A stretch of 34,665 nt of DNA from positions 1 to 34,665 of the forward strand of contig CALJUX010000056.1 in NCBI GenBank assembly GCA_937978655.1, written 5' to 3'. This document shows, piece by piece, positions 6,076 to 14,561 of this stretch. The position numbers and the translations under genes were made by a program. The stretch comes from an uncultured Chromatiaceae bacterium. GTDB taxonomy: Bacteria > Pseudomonadota > Gammaproteobacteria > Enterobacterales > Alteromonadaceae. How positions within the stretch are numbered: position 1 is the stretch's first letter; every line of letters starts with the position of its first letter. The notes beneath the pieces are model-generated. The model was given only the letters and a program-made list of their open reading frames with translations. It did not search any database and was not told the origin of the DNA.

Positions 6076-8567
6076 AGACTGTTAACCAATAACCGGCCTG
6101 AGCCGACAAAATAACCACGAAATACCGGGTTATCCGTCATCGCAATAATACGGCCCTCACCGACATTATGAGCCAACACTGTGGCGCTGTGCCGGAACGC
6201 ATTCACCAGCGCAACATCGGCATAACCGGCCAGCTGCGCCGTATCACTGTATCGGGCCACGGTGACAAACGGCTGCGCCGATGGCTCGAGCAATAACAGG
6301 TCATTCTTAAACACGGGTAATTGCTGGCGCGGCATACCAAAGCTCAGCGGATGGCTTAAATCGAGTTCGGTCTGGAAAATGGCTCCGGCAATACGCTGAC
6401 GCCCGGCCAGCTGCTCTTTGTCGCCGTACGCAGGGGCTGTCATACTGACCAGTGCTTTGAGTTCACTGGCTTTTTTCACTTTGGCCTGCAACAGATTTTT
6501 TTCGGCCAGCCAGCTGACAGCCGCTTTTTGCGCCCACAATACACCACCCTGCACCAGCCAGGTTTTCAGTTGTGTCACTTCCGCGTCACCCCAGCTGCTG
6601 TAATTGCCATCAGGTAACAGCAGGTGGCTGTAACGGCTCAGATCGAGTTTTTTCAGCCGTGCCGGTTCAGCCATTGACGGTGAAATGCCGGCCAGCCGCT
6701 CGGTGGCAAACCACAGCTCACCAGCTTCGGTCGAGTTCATACCGGGGCCGGCAATCAGCAACACTTCTGGTAAATACAACGGCTTGACCTGATTGCTGCC
6801 AAGGTCCTGCCCGGTGGGTGTTAAACCTGAGGTCAGCGCGACCAGTGGTAACTGCAGTTGCTGATGTAAAGCCAGCAGTTTTTGCTGCCAGCCATCTTGC
6901 TGTAAACCGGCCGGTAACAGCACGGTACCGGCGGCAAATTCCTGTGTGCCTGTTGGTGTGATAGCACTGAACGCTTTGGGTGCGACCCTGAGCTGAAAAC
7001 CAGCTTGCAGTAACTGCGCGGTCTGCACCGGCGCCTGTTGATCGGCCCAGCTGAGCACATAAGCGTAAGCATCTGCCGGCAACGTGTCGGTGGTTAGCGT
7101 GGTGGTGGCAGTCCAGGGTTGCTCCGCCAGCGCCGACGGTACTTTGCGGCTAGCCGCGAAGTCGATGTTATAGGCATAAGGCAAGGTCCAGGCCGACACA
7201 TCATAAAAAGTGTTGTCGCGGAAATTGGTGTCGGTGTTAAAAGCGGCTTTGATCAGGTTGTACTGATTCTGCTCCACCGGCACAAAATAACTGTCGCCGG
7301 CAGCAAAGGTCTTGCCGTTGATCTGGAAATCTTCCTTGAGCGCATAAGCCTGGATCTGGTGCTGCTGCAACAGCGTCAACAATGCCTGCAGCCGGCTTTT
7401 GTCCGTCGCTTCGTGCAATAAATAACCGCGAACATTATCCAGACGAGCCTGCTCTTTAGCTTTTTGCGCAAACTGATACTGCGCCTGCTGCAGATCCTGT
7501 TTATGTGAGACTGCGCCAGTTAACGTCGAAAACGAGGTACGGTACTGGTTATCGATGGCAAAACTGAAACTCAAATCCGATTGCAGACTTTCCTGCAGGT
7601 GACCTCGACTGCTGCCCTGCTCAAACAAAATCCCGACACTGCCGTGGACGTCCGGATAAGTTGAGCCTTTTCCAACATAAAAATCATCAAAGGCTTCTTC
7701 GGTGAAATATAAACGGTTGACGTCGTCCAGCGCCCGGGCATGGAACTTCGCCAGCTGGTTCGTCAGTTTGATCGTCGATTCCGGTGCAAAAGGACTGTTC
7801 CGGTTTGGGATCCCCGGCTGAAAGAAAAAGGTGCTGTGAGTCCCCATTTCATGGAAGTCTGCCACAATTTGTGGCCGCCAGCGGTGGAACTGTTTAATCC
7901 GGGCCTGGCTTTCCGGATGTTGCAACAACAGCCAGTCGCGGTTCAGGTCGAACCAATAATGGTTCGGCCGGCCATTGGGCCAGGGCTCGACGTGTTCGCG
8001 ATGTTGTGGATCTGCCACCGGCGCTGTGCCCTGATGCATATTGACCCAGGTGGCAAAACGATCGTTGCCGTCCGGATTCAGGCTGGGCTGCAGCAAAATA
8101 ATACTGTTATCGAGTAACGCTTTGACCTCTGGATCGTCCGAACTGAGTAACTGATGCACTACACGCATCGAAGCGTTGGCACCGCTCGCCTCGTTGCCGT
8201 GAATGCTGTACCCGAGCCAGACAATGGCCGGCAGCGTCGGATCGGGCTGTTTTTCACCGCGACTGACCGCCAGATGAGCTTCACGGATTTGGTCAAGCCG
8301 CTGCATATTCGCGGCCGAACTTAATGTCAGTTGCAGCAACGGACGTTGCTCATGGGTACGGCCGATCACTTCAAATTGCGCACGGTCCGGGGCGGCTGCG
8401 ACAACGGCCCGCAGGTAGGCTTCGATCTGATCATGGCGGGCATGCCACTGACCGGGTTCAAACCCTAATATCGCGGCAGGTGCCGGCACCGCGCTGGCGG
8501 TTTGTGCCTGCAATGCTCCGTGAAAAACAGATGTTGTCAGCAACACCGTGATGGCTAATTTTCGCAC
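6021..8567 (-). CDS. Secreted M14-family zinc carboxypeptidase
   Basis: This 848-residue protein is exported and predicted to hydrolyse peptides. An N-terminal signal peptide (RKLAITVLLTTSVFHGALQAQ) is followed by an M14 domain. It has the zinc motif HGNE (H123, E126), the substrate motif DLNRD (about 207-211) and a third zinc-binding histidine at about H239 in ADFHEMGTH. A long C-terminal region follows, as in the large M14 peptidases of Alteromonadales. The start is GTG at 8565-8567, because GGAGGA (8574-8579) lies 6 bases before it and the signal peptide then begins directly. A longer frame to 8615 adds 16 residues without a binding site. The 3' end overlaps gntX by 55 bp. Its position between gntX and nfuA breaks an otherwise conserved pair. 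Confidence 0.9.
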   Translation of the reverse strand: MRKLAITVLLTTSVFHGALQAQTASAVPAPAAILGFEPGQWHARHDQIEAYLRAVVAAAPDRAQFEVIGRTHEQRPLLQLTLSSAANMQRLDQIREAHLAVSRGEKQPDPTLPAIVWLGYSIHGNEASGANASMRVVHQLLSSDDPEVKALLDNSIILLQPSLNPDGNDRFATWVNMHQGTAPVADPQHREHVEPWPNGRPNHYWFDLNRDWLLLQHPESQARIKQFHRWRPQIVADFHEMGTHSTFFFQPGIPNRNSPFAPESTIKLTNQLAKFHARALDDVNRLYFTEEAFDDFYVGKGSTYPDVHGSVGILFEQGSSRGHLQESLQSDLSFSFAIDNQYRTSFSTLTGAVSHKQDLQQAQYQFAQKAKEQARLDNVRGYLLHEATDKSRLQALLTLLQQHQIQAYALKEDFQINGKTFAAGDSYFVPVEQNQYNLIKAAFNTDTNFRDNTFYDVSAWTLPYAYNIDFAASRKVPSALAEQPWTATTTLTTDTLPADAYAYVLSWADQQAPVQTAQLLQAGFQLRVAPKAFSAITPTGTQEFAAGTVLLPAGLQQDGWQQKLLALHQQLQLPLVALTSGLTPTGQDLGSNQVKPLYLPEVLLIAGPGMNSTEAGELWFATERLAGISPSMAEPARLKKLDLSRYSHLLLPDGNYSSWGDAEVTQLKTWLVQGGVLWAQKAAVSWLAEKNLLQAKVKKASELKALVSMTAPAYGDKEQLAGRQRIAGAIFQTELDLSHPLSFGMPRQQLPVFKNDLLLLEPSAQPFVTVARYSDTAQLAGYADVALVNAFRHSATVLAHNVGEGRIIAMTDNPVFRGYFVGSGRLLVNSLYFGKLFDSGDDSGDGEE

Positions 8568-8631
8568 CGGCCGTCCTCCATAAAATCGACACTGCACCTT
8601 AGCAATAAAAAGCATCCGGGCTCAAGCAGGC

Positions 8632-8660
8632 TTGGCAAGGCTGGATTGCGGGCGTATCAT
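8632..8660 (+). promoter_or_regulatory. nfuA promoter
   Basis: TTGGCA (8632-8637) and TATCAT (8655-8660) each match 5 of 6 consensus bases and are separated by 17 bases. Transcription would begin near 8667, about 30 bases before the nfuA ATG, at the left edge of the IscR-like site. Confidence 0.7.
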
Positions 8661-8665
8661 AGGCA

Positions 8666-8690
8666 TTAACCTAGTAATTTAGTCAGGTAC
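8666..8690 (+). promoter_or_regulatory. Putative IscR type 1 operator for nfuA
   Basis: By eye this 25-base stretch matches about 20 of 25 positions of the type 1 IscR consensus (ATASYYGACTRWWWYAGTC plus RRSTAT). The right half, AGTCAGGTAC, is almost perfect. It covers the predicted transcription start, the right place for a repressor. E. coli nfuA is reported as IscR-controlled, so the link to an iron-sulfur carrier gene is coherent. Binding is inferred. Confidence 0.6.
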
Positions 8691-8695
8691 TACCG

Positions 8696-9274
8696 ATGAT
8701 CATCATCTCCGAATCGGCGCAAGCGCACTTTGTGAAACTGTTAGAAAAGCAGGCCAGCGGCACCAACATCCGGGTGTTTGTGGTCAATCCCGGCACGGCC
8801 TCCGCGGAATGTGGCGTGTCTTATTGTCCGCCGGACGCCGTCGAAGCAACCGACCTGACGGTGCCGTTTAATGGCTTTGATGCGGTCATTGATGCCGACA
8901 GCAAGCCATTCCTGGTGGATGCAGAAATCGATTTTGTCACCGATCAGATGGGTTCTCAGCTGACGTTAAAAGCGCCGAATGCCAAAGTGCGCAAGGTGAG
9001 TGACAACGCCCCGCTGAAAGAACGTGTGCAATATGTTATTGATGCGGAAATCAATCCGCAGCTGGCCAATCACGGCGGCCGCGTCTCAGTGGTCGAGCTG
9101 ACCGATGCCGGCGTGGCGGTACTGCAGTTTGGCGGCGGCTGTAATGGCTGTTCGCAAGTGGACCTGACGTTAAAAGAAGGCATTGAAAAAGAACTGCTGA
9201 ACCGTTTCCATGGTGAACTCAGTGGTGTGCGCGATGTGACAGACCATCAGCGCGGCGAACATTCTTATTATTAA
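8696..9274 (+). CDS. nfuA: Fe/S biogenesis protein NfuA
   Basis: NfuA carries a [4Fe-4S] cluster between subunits of a dimer and passes it to apo-enzymes, mainly under oxidative stress or iron starvation. The 192-residue protein has a degenerate A-type carrier domain (about 1-100; Cys 39 and 44 but not the usual three-cysteine set). A Nfu domain follows with the cluster-binding motif C149-N-G-C152 in QFGGGCNGCSQVDLTLK. This architecture and length are those of E. coli NfuA (191 residues). The ATG at 8696 has only a weak CAGG eight bases upstream, lying inside the IscR-like site. Regulation by cluster status is suggested by that site. A strong terminator follows. Confidence 0.96.
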   Translation: MIIISESAQAHFVKLLEKQASGTNIRVFVVNPGTASAECGVSYCPPDAVEATDLTVPFNGFDAVIDADSKPFLVDAEIDFVTDQMGSQLTLKAPNAKVRKVSDNAPLKERVQYVIDAEINPQLANHGGRVSVVELTDAGVAVLQFGGGCNGCSQVDLTLKEGIEKELLNRFHGELSGVRDVTDHQRGEHSYY

Positions 9275-9298
9275 GCGGATGCTCAGACGTCCTTGTGC

Positions 9299-9322
9299 AG
9301 CGGCCCATCAGGCCGCTTTTTT
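9299..9322 (+). terminator. Rho-independent terminator of nfuA
   Basis: AGCGGCC (9299-9305), loop CATCA, GGCCGCT (9311-9317) form a perfect 7-bp GC-rich stem running into six T residues (9317-9322). Confidence 0.9.
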
Positions 9323-9410
9323 ATGCCCGGTAGCAGGCGCTTTTGCCGGTCAGGCCAACGAGCGCCCTGATGTGGTGACAACGCAGCAGCGCAGCTGCAG
9401 GAGTGTATTG

Positions 9411-10427
9411 ATGAATAAGTTCTTGATCTTGTTACTGACACTACTGACTACCGGTGCCAGTCATGCTGCCATCATTCTGCAATATCATCATGTTGCCAAT
9501 GATACACCGCGCACGACCAGTGTGACGCCGGCCGAATTTCGCCAGCAGATGCAGCATTTAAAAGACTTAGGCTATCAGGTCGTCAGTCTTGACGTGATCA
9601 TCGAAGGGCTGACACAACAGAAACCTGTACCGGACAACGCGGTGGCCATCACTTTTGACGACGGTTTTGCCAACGTGTTTACCAATGCCCGGCCGATTTT
9701 AAAAGAGTTTAACTACCCTTACACCATGTTTCTCGGGCCCGCACTAATCGACCGGCGCGAAGGCCCGGTGCTGAGCTGGGCACAAATTCAGACCATGGCC
9801 GCCGAAGGGGTGATCATTGCCAATCACAGTTCTTACCATCACCGCCTGGCAGTGCCAAACCCTGGCGAGAGCAAGGCCCAATGGCGACAACGGGTAAAAG
9901 CAGACATCCTGTTGGCGCAGCAACAACTTGCAGACAAACTCGGACAACAGCGCAAATGGCTGGCGTACCCTTATGGTGATTTCAGCGCAGAGCTCGAACT
10001 GTTGGTCACTGAACTTGGTTTTATCGGTATCGGTCAGCAATCCGGCGCCACAGGCCCAGGAGTCGCACTGACCCGCATCCCGCGCTATCCTTCATCAAGC
10101 CAGTTTGCCGCGATGAAACATTTCGTGCCGAAACTTAAAACACTGGCTTTACCTGTAACCGACTACAGCGGCGCCGATCCGGTCAGTCAGATCAATCCAC
10201 CGCGGCTGACCCTGAGCGTTGACAGCCGGGATTTTCGCACCACCAGCCTGAATTGTTTTTTTGACGGCAAACCACTGCCGTTAAAGTGGCTGGATGCCGA
10301 CACTTTTACCGTGCAGGCAACCACAGCGCTGAAACTGAATCACAACAGATATAACTGCACCGCCCCAAGCCGCAGCAAACCGGGATACTTCTACTGGTTC
10401 TCCCAGCCTTGGGTATTTGTAAAATAA
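9411..10427 (+). CDS. Secreted polysaccharide deacetylase (NodB/CE4-like)
   Basis: This 338-residue exported protein is predicted to remove acetyl groups from a polysaccharide in the periplasm or outside the cell. A cleavable signal peptide (MNKFLILLLTLLTTGASHA) precedes YHHV, typical of this subgroup. The NodB domain shows TFDDGF with D83-D84 and the metal-binding HSSYH (H139, H143). The C-terminal 100 residues are a separate region without recognised motifs. The start at ATG 9411 is set by AGGAG 7 bases upstream and by the signal peptide; a longer frame from 9279 would begin inside the nfuA terminator. It converges on sco with 5 bp between stop codons. The sugar substrate cannot be told from sequence. 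Confidence 0.88.
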   Translation: MNKFLILLLTLLTTGASHAAIILQYHHVANDTPRTTSVTPAEFRQQMQHLKDLGYQVVSLDVIIEGLTQQKPVPDNAVAITFDDGFANVFTNARPILKEFNYPYTMFLGPALIDRREGPVLSWAQIQTMAAEGVIIANHSSYHHRLAVPNPGESKAQWRQRVKADILLAQQQLADKLGQQRKWLAYPYGDFSAELELLVTELGFIGIGQQSGATGPGVALTRIPRYPSSSQFAAMKHFVPKLKTLALPVTDYSGADPVSQINPPRLTLSVDSRDFRTTSLNCFFDGKPLPLKWLDADTFTVQATTALKLNHNRYNCTAPSRSKPGYFYWFSQPWVFVK

Positions 10428-10432
10428 GCAGA

Positions 10433-11080
10433 TCAGGGCCTGACTTGCTGCACAACGGCAGGAAAGTCACGCAACAACTGGGCTTTGGTGACTACAGGTA
10501 CGGTATTCTGCTCCGCGCCCAGCTCAGGTTTGAACATGGCGACCAGCTGGCCGTGGGGGTTGATCAGGACCACTGACGCACTGTGATCAACCCGGTAATC
10601 GTCATCCGTCGTGGAGCTGATGGCATACATTAAGCCCAGTTCACGCACAAACGGAAATAACTGATCATGATTGGCTGTGACACCTAAAATAGCCGGCTGC
10701 TCAAAGTAGCCGACATAATTCCCCAGCTGTGTCACGGTGTCGCGTTTTGGGTCCACCGACACAAACCACAACTGTAACTTTTGGCCGGCGGGTAACGCTT
10801 TGGACAGCTCTGTATAGCTGCCGGCCAGCATGGCCATCGTCATTGGGCAAATATCAGGACAGAAGGTGTAGCCGACAAATGCCAGCGTCCAGTGGCCATT
10901 CAGTTGTTCCCGGCTCACCGGCTGAGTGTTGTGACCGATCAGGCTGAATGGTTTCAGGTCGCGGGGTGTCGGGTAGATCAGCACGTGCGAAAATTCCGCC
11001 GGTTGATCTAATTGCCGGTATACCAGCCCGCCCGCAGCCAATGCCGCTATCAGTAATAACACTGCCCAGATTTTTTGCAT
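10433..11080 (-). CDS. SCO1/SenC family copper chaperone
   Basis: Sco proteins deliver copper to, or reduce, the CuA site of cytochrome c oxidase subunit II at the periplasmic face. The 215-residue protein has an N-terminal membrane anchor (IWAVLLLIAALAAGGLVY) and a thioredoxin fold. Its copper ligands are C74 and C78 in FCPDICP and H166 in VDHSA, the classic set. The start is ATG at 11078-11080, with AAGGA nine bases upstream; the open frame runs 225 bases further but that part is antisense-like and overlaps ctaB. It is the last gene of the cox operon, 11 bp after ctaB/cyoE. Confidence 0.94.
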   Translation of the reverse strand: MQKIWAVLLLIAALAAGGLVYRQLDQPAEFSHVLIYPTPRDLKPFSLIGHNTQPVSREQLNGHWTLAFVGYTFCPDICPMTMAMLAGSYTELSKALPAGQKLQLWFVSVDPKRDTVTQLGNYVGYFEQPAILGVTANHDQLFPFVRELGLMYAISSTTDDDYRVDHSASVVLINPHGQLVAMFKPELGAEQNTVPVVTKAQLLRDFPAVVQQVRP

Positions 11081-11091
11081 GCCGTAAGTCC

Positions 11092-12000
11092 TTAATGCCA
11101 TTGCCAGAACCATTGCTGGTCCAGAATCAGCAGCAAGAATAACAACATCAGATGATAAATGGAAAAACGAAACGTCTGCATAGCTTGTCTGGCATCGGCA
11201 TGAAACTTCAGCCGCCAGGCATGACCAATAAATCCCAGATTTAATAACAGACTGCCGGCCAGATAGAGCATGCCCGACATCCCGACCAGATAAGGCATCA
11301 GACACACCAGCGTCAGGATCAGCGTATAAAACAAAATCGCGGTCTTAGTAAATTCAATACCATGAGTGACCGGTAACATCGGCATATTAACTTTGGCGTA
11401 GTCGTCACGGCGGTGAATAGCCAGTGCCCAGAAATGAGGAGGCGTCCAGGCAAAGATAATCATTACCAGCAGCCAGGGTTCCGCCGACAACTCTCCGCTG
11501 ATGCTGGTCCAGCCCAGCAGCGGTGGCATTGCTCCGGCAAGGCCACCGATCACAATATTTTGTGGCGTGGCACGTTTGAGGAACATCGTGTAGATCCCGG
11601 CATAGCCAAACAGGCTGGCAAGCGTCAACCAGGCAGTTAATGCATTCACACCGATGTAGAGCACCGTAAAACCGGTGATTGCCAGCGTCAGCGCAAATAA
11701 TACCGCCTGCTGACTGCCAACCCGCCCGGTTGCGATCGGCCGGCGCTGCGTACGGGCCATTTTAGCGTCGATGTTCTGATCCAGAACATGATTCAGCGCC
11801 GCCGCCGCCGCCGATAACAAACCTATCCCCACTAAAGCGAGCGCCATCAATCCAGCTTGCGGCTGGGTTGAAGGGGCCAGCAACATACCAACCCAAGCCG
11901 TCAGCAATAACAAAGCGACAACTTTAGGTTTGGTCAGCTGATAATAATCACGCCAGCTTTGTCGTAGATCCTGCGCCAACCACAATTTACTGATATTCAT
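11092..12000 (-). CDS. cyoE: Protoheme IX farnesyltransferase (heme O synthase)
   Basis: This enzyme (CyoE/CtaB/Cox10) transfers a farnesyl group to heme B to make heme O, the precursor of heme A. The 302-residue membrane protein has about nine hydrophobic helices and the UbiA-type site NHVLDQNIDAKM (N70, D74, D78), followed by RTQRRPIATG. A second conserved loop, AIHRRDDYAKVNMPMLPV, carries the other aspartate region. It overlaps the ctaA stop by four bases (11997-12000, ATGA), so the two are translationally coupled, which fits consecutive steps. By position it could equally be named ctaB; it serves the aa3 oxidase here. Confidence 0.95.
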   Translation of the reverse strand: MNISKLWLAQDLRQSWRDYYQLTKPKVVALLLLTAWVGMLLAPSTQPQAGLMALALVGIGLLSAAAAALNHVLDQNIDAKMARTQRRPIATGRVGSQQAVLFALTLAITGFTVLYIGVNALTAWLTLASLFGYAGIYTMFLKRATPQNIVIGGLAGAMPPLLGWTSISGELSAEPWLLVMIIFAWTPPHFWALAIHRRDDYAKVNMPMLPVTHGIEFTKTAILFYTLILTLVCLMPYLVGMSGMLYLAGSLLLNLGFIGHAWRLKFHADARQAMQTFRFSIYHLMLLFLLLILDQQWFWQWH

Positions 12001-13037
12001 GCCAGACTCCCGGAAGATACAGACCGTACCGCAACACGCGACGACTGTGGCAGCAAGGCGGTACTGAGCCGCATACGTGCCAGGATGGTAGCGGCCAGCA
12101 GATTTGCCGCGACAAAGTTATGCGCCACCGCATTTGGCAATGGCAATAACCACCAGATATTCAGCACTCCGAGCAAAAACTGCAGACAAAGTAAGCACAC
12201 CACCAGCTGTGCCTGCCGGCGCAAAGAACTGTCGCCAGTGCGCAGACTCAGGCGCCAGAGTGCGATAGCAAAACTACCCACAAAACCTAACGTCAGCACA
12301 GCACCGAGCCGATGGCTGATGTGAATAGTCTGACGTGCTTCTTTACTCATAACCCCAAATTCGTAATTGTCATGCCCCAAATGCAGGTCAAACGCCTCGT
12401 CAAATTTCAGTTGTTCCTGCCAGCCGGCGTGACACAAGGGTAAATCAACACAAGCCATCGCGGCATAATTTGCCGAGGTCCAGCCCCCCAGTGCAATTTG
12501 CAGGACCAACACCAGACTGGCGCAGGTCCCCAGCCACCGCAGCCGCGATGACCCGGCGGAGCTCAGCGCCGCCGGCGGAGCCAACGTACGGCGATACAGC
12601 CATAGCAACGTCAACAGACTGAAACCACCTAATAAATGTCCCATCACCACCAGCGGAAACAAATTTAATGTCACGGTCCACATCCCAAGCGCCGCCTGAA
12701 ACACCACAAGTGCAAGTAACACCGCCGGCAACACGCGGACTCTGCGTTGCGACCAGGTACTCAGCACAAATATGGCCGCGATCACCAGCCCCAGGGTGCC
12801 GGCAAAATACCGATGTACCATTTCATTGCGCGCTTTATGCGGCTCCAGCGGCCGCTCCGGATAACGGCTGGCAGCAATATCGGCATGATGTTCCTGTGGT
12901 AACTGCATAAAGCCATAACATCCCGGCCAATCCGGACAACCCAATCCCGCATCGGTCAGCCGGGTATAAGCCCCCAGCACAATGACCACCATCGTCAGCA
13001 CGATGGCAAAGCTGACCAACCGCCGTAACCAATTCAT
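11997..13037 (-). CDS. ctaA: Heme A synthase (CtaA/Cox15)
   Basis: CtaA oxidises the methyl group of heme O to the formyl group of heme A. The 346-residue protein has about eight transmembrane helices. Visible motifs are GAYTRLTDAGLGC, a first extracytoplasmic cysteine pair (C34, C40), and E72 with H75 in NEMVHRYFAG (heme ligand). A second cysteine pair lies in CVDLPLCH. The C-terminal half has matching histidines in HISHRLGAVLTL and AVAHNFVAANLL. It is coupled by ATGA overlaps both to the upstream CxxxC protein (13034-13037) and to cyoE. Confidence 0.94.
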   Translation of the reverse strand: MNWLRRLVSFAIVLTMVVIVLGAYTRLTDAGLGCPDWPGCYGFMQLPQEHHADIAASRYPERPLEPHKARNEMVHRYFAGTLGLVIAAIFVLSTWSQRRVRVLPAVLLALVVFQAALGMWTVTLNLFPLVVMGHLLGGFSLLTLLWLYRRTLAPPAALSSAGSSRLRWLGTCASLVLVLQIALGGWTSANYAAMACVDLPLCHAGWQEQLKFDEAFDLHLGHDNYEFGVMSKEARQTIHISHRLGAVLTLGFVGSFAIALWRLSLRTGDSSLRRQAQLVVCLLCLQFLLGVLNIWWLLPLPNAVAHNFVAANLLAATILARMRLSTALLPQSSRVAVRSVSSGSLA

Positions 13038-13561
13038 ACCGGCCCCCGATCGAATTTCATTAATTTTTGCAGATCGGCCATCACGTCTTTACCGAGTAAC
13101 GGCAGACTATCAACCGCCAGCGGTAACGGATAATGCAGCAGCGCCAACCCTTGATGTTCAACAAGCAGCAGACTGCCGGCCGGCAGTCCGGCAAACGAGG
13201 CCACTTTGGTAGGTATGGCGGTGGATACCGCCTCTTGACCTGATGTCAAACCGGCAGATTGCGTGGTCAGCACCAGCAAATCCAGTTGATCCTGTTTGCG
13301 GCCCAACGCCAAATCAATCTGCAGCATTAGATGCACCACTGCCTGACAGTGGTTGTCGCAGGTGTCCGGCTGCAAATACACCAGCCGCCAATGCGGCTGA
13401 TCAGCGGTTACTGCGGGTAACAGCCGGACCTCCTGTTGGTACCAGACACCTTTATTATTCACCCCAGCCTGATACCAGCCGGTTTTTAACAACACAAAGG
13501 CCATCACCAGCGGCACAGCCCCAGCCAACAGAAACAAACTGAGAAAACGCTGTTTATTCAT
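13034..13561 (-). CDS. Uncharacterised membrane-anchored CxxxC protein of the cox operon
   Basis: The 175-residue protein has an N-terminal membrane anchor (FLSLFLLAGAVPLVMAFVLL) and a soluble domain expected outside the cytoplasm. The segment WRLVYLQPDTCDNHCQAVVHLM contains C68-x3-C72, the same spacing as the copper-binding cysteines of Sco (C74/C78), and is followed by a region (LDLLVLTTQ) resembling a thioredoxin strand. I see no clear counterpart of the Sco histidine. The start is ATG 13561, with AAGGAG five bases upstream; a longer frame adds 22 residues of antisense. It overlaps surf1 and ctaA by four bases each, so it is embedded in the assembly part of the operon. An assembly or redox role is inference; similar genes occur at this place in related bacteria, but I know no assigned function. 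Confidence 0.85.
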   Translation of the reverse strand: MNKQRFLSLFLLAGAVPLVMAFVLLKTGWYQAGVNNKGVWYQQEVRLLPAVTADQPHWRLVYLQPDTCDNHCQAVVHLMLQIDLALGRKQDQLDLLVLTTQSAGLTSGQEAVSTAIPTKVASFAGLPAGSLLLVEHQGLALLHYPLPLAVDSLPLLGKDVMADLQKLMKFDRGPV

Positions 13562-14289
13562 CGACGCTCCTTTTGGTATCGGACCGCAACTGCAACAAAC
13601 ACTACGGCGACTGCTAGCAGAGCCCACTGCACGGCATAAGCGCGGTGTTTTTCCGGCGGCATGACCACCGGACGATAATGCGGCTGAAACGGACTGTTTT
13701 GTTGATAAAACACGGCATCTGCAACAGGCAGACCACTGGCAACAGCCAGGTCTGCCGGCACAATCGCCTGCACGCGCTGCGGATAATCCAGACGATGTTC
13801 AACGCTGTGCCCCAGTACAAAAGGCCGTGGTGCGTAACGTAACACCCCGTCCAACTCAAACGATGCCGGGACCTTGACTGCAGGCAATGTGGTGCGATCC
13901 GCCGTACCGGCAGTCCAACCGAGATTCACCAGCAATATCAGACTGCCGTGCTTCGCCTGGACCGGGATTAATACGTCGTAACCGACAACGCCATTGAAGA
14001 TCTGGTTGTCAACCAGCCACAGATGCGGCGCTACCCAGAAGGCTTCCCCTTGCAACGGTGCGCCGTCAAACCTGGCCAGCTCGGCTGCAATCAGTTGCGG
14101 GAACGGCACACCTTCCTGTTGTTGCCAGGAGGCAATTTGCGCCAGTTGCTGAGTTTTTTCTGCCGCTCTCTGCCATTGCCACCACGCCAGCTTGCTTAAC
14201 AACACAAATGCCACCACAGTTATCAGCACAGCGGCAAACTGCCCCCGTTTTCCGGCACCGCGCGCTGTCTTGCTTGCTGAATGCGTCAT
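13558..14289 (-). CDS. SURF1 family cytochrome oxidase assembly protein
   Basis: Surf1 helps insert heme A into oxidase subunit I. The 243-residue protein has the expected layout: one N-terminal transmembrane helix (AAVLITVVAFVLLSKLAWWQWQRA), a periplasmic domain with VNLGW and VLRYAPRPF, and a C-terminal helix introduced by the family signature YAVQW. Its start (ATG 14287-14289) is only 13 bases from the start of the divergent DUF2909 gene and lacks a good ribosome-binding site. It overlaps the CxxxC gene by ATGA at 13558-13561. Confidence 0.93.
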   Translation of the reverse strand: MTHSASKTARGAGKRGQFAAVLITVVAFVLLSKLAWWQWQRAAEKTQQLAQIASWQQQEGVPFPQLIAAELARFDGAPLQGEAFWVAPHLWLVDNQIFNGVVGYDVLIPVQAKHGSLILLVNLGWTAGTADRTTLPAVKVPASFELDGVLRYAPRPFVLGHSVEHRLDYPQRVQAIVPADLAVASGLPVADAVFYQQNSPFQPHYRPVVMPPEKHRAYAVQWALLAVAVVFVAVAVRYQKERR

Positions 14290-14302
14290 AAGGACACCCG
14301 CT

Positions 14303-14512
14303 ATGCTGATAAAACTTGTCTTGGTTGCTTTGCTGGTTTTTGTTGTGTTTCAACTATTTCGTGCGTTATGGCTGATGTTAAAAAACGACCCGAATCAACA
14401 TTCAATGTCCAGACATCTGGGCCGGCGCCTCATGTTCTCAGTCCTCGTCATGGGACTGATTATTCTGGCTCTGGCGCTGGGCTGGATCGAACCACATCAA
14501 CGACCTTACTGA
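14303..14512 (+). CDS. DUF2909 small twin-helix membrane protein
   Basis: This 69-residue protein has two hydrophobic helices (LIKLVLVALLVFVVFQLFRALWLML and MFSVLVMGLIILALALGWI) flanking the basic loop SRHLGRRLMF. It resembles the DUF2909 family of tiny membrane proteins often found beside surf1 and coxC in gammaproteobacteria. ATG 14303 is chosen because AAGGA (14290-14294) lies 8 bases upstream; a longer frame from 14192 is antisense to surf1. It is the only plus-strand gene inside the cox locus. No function is known to me; an oxidase-related role is inferred from context only. Confidence 0.8.
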   Translation: MLIKLVLVALLVFVVFQLFRALWLMLKNDPNQHSMSRHLGRRLMFSVLVMGLIILALALGWIEPHQRPY

Positions 14513-14533
14513 AAGGCCCGGTCGGCGCGGGGG

Positions 14534-14561
14534 CCGGGCGAGTTCTGCTGAGATCGCCCGG
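14534..14561. terminator. GC-rich hairpin between coxC and the DUF2909 gene
   Basis: CCGGGCGA (14534-14541) and TCGCCCGG (14554-14561) form a perfect 8-bp stem with a 12-base loop, between two converging genes. There is no T-tract on either side, so it may attenuate rather than stop the minus-strand transcript running on to surf1. Confidence 0.4.
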
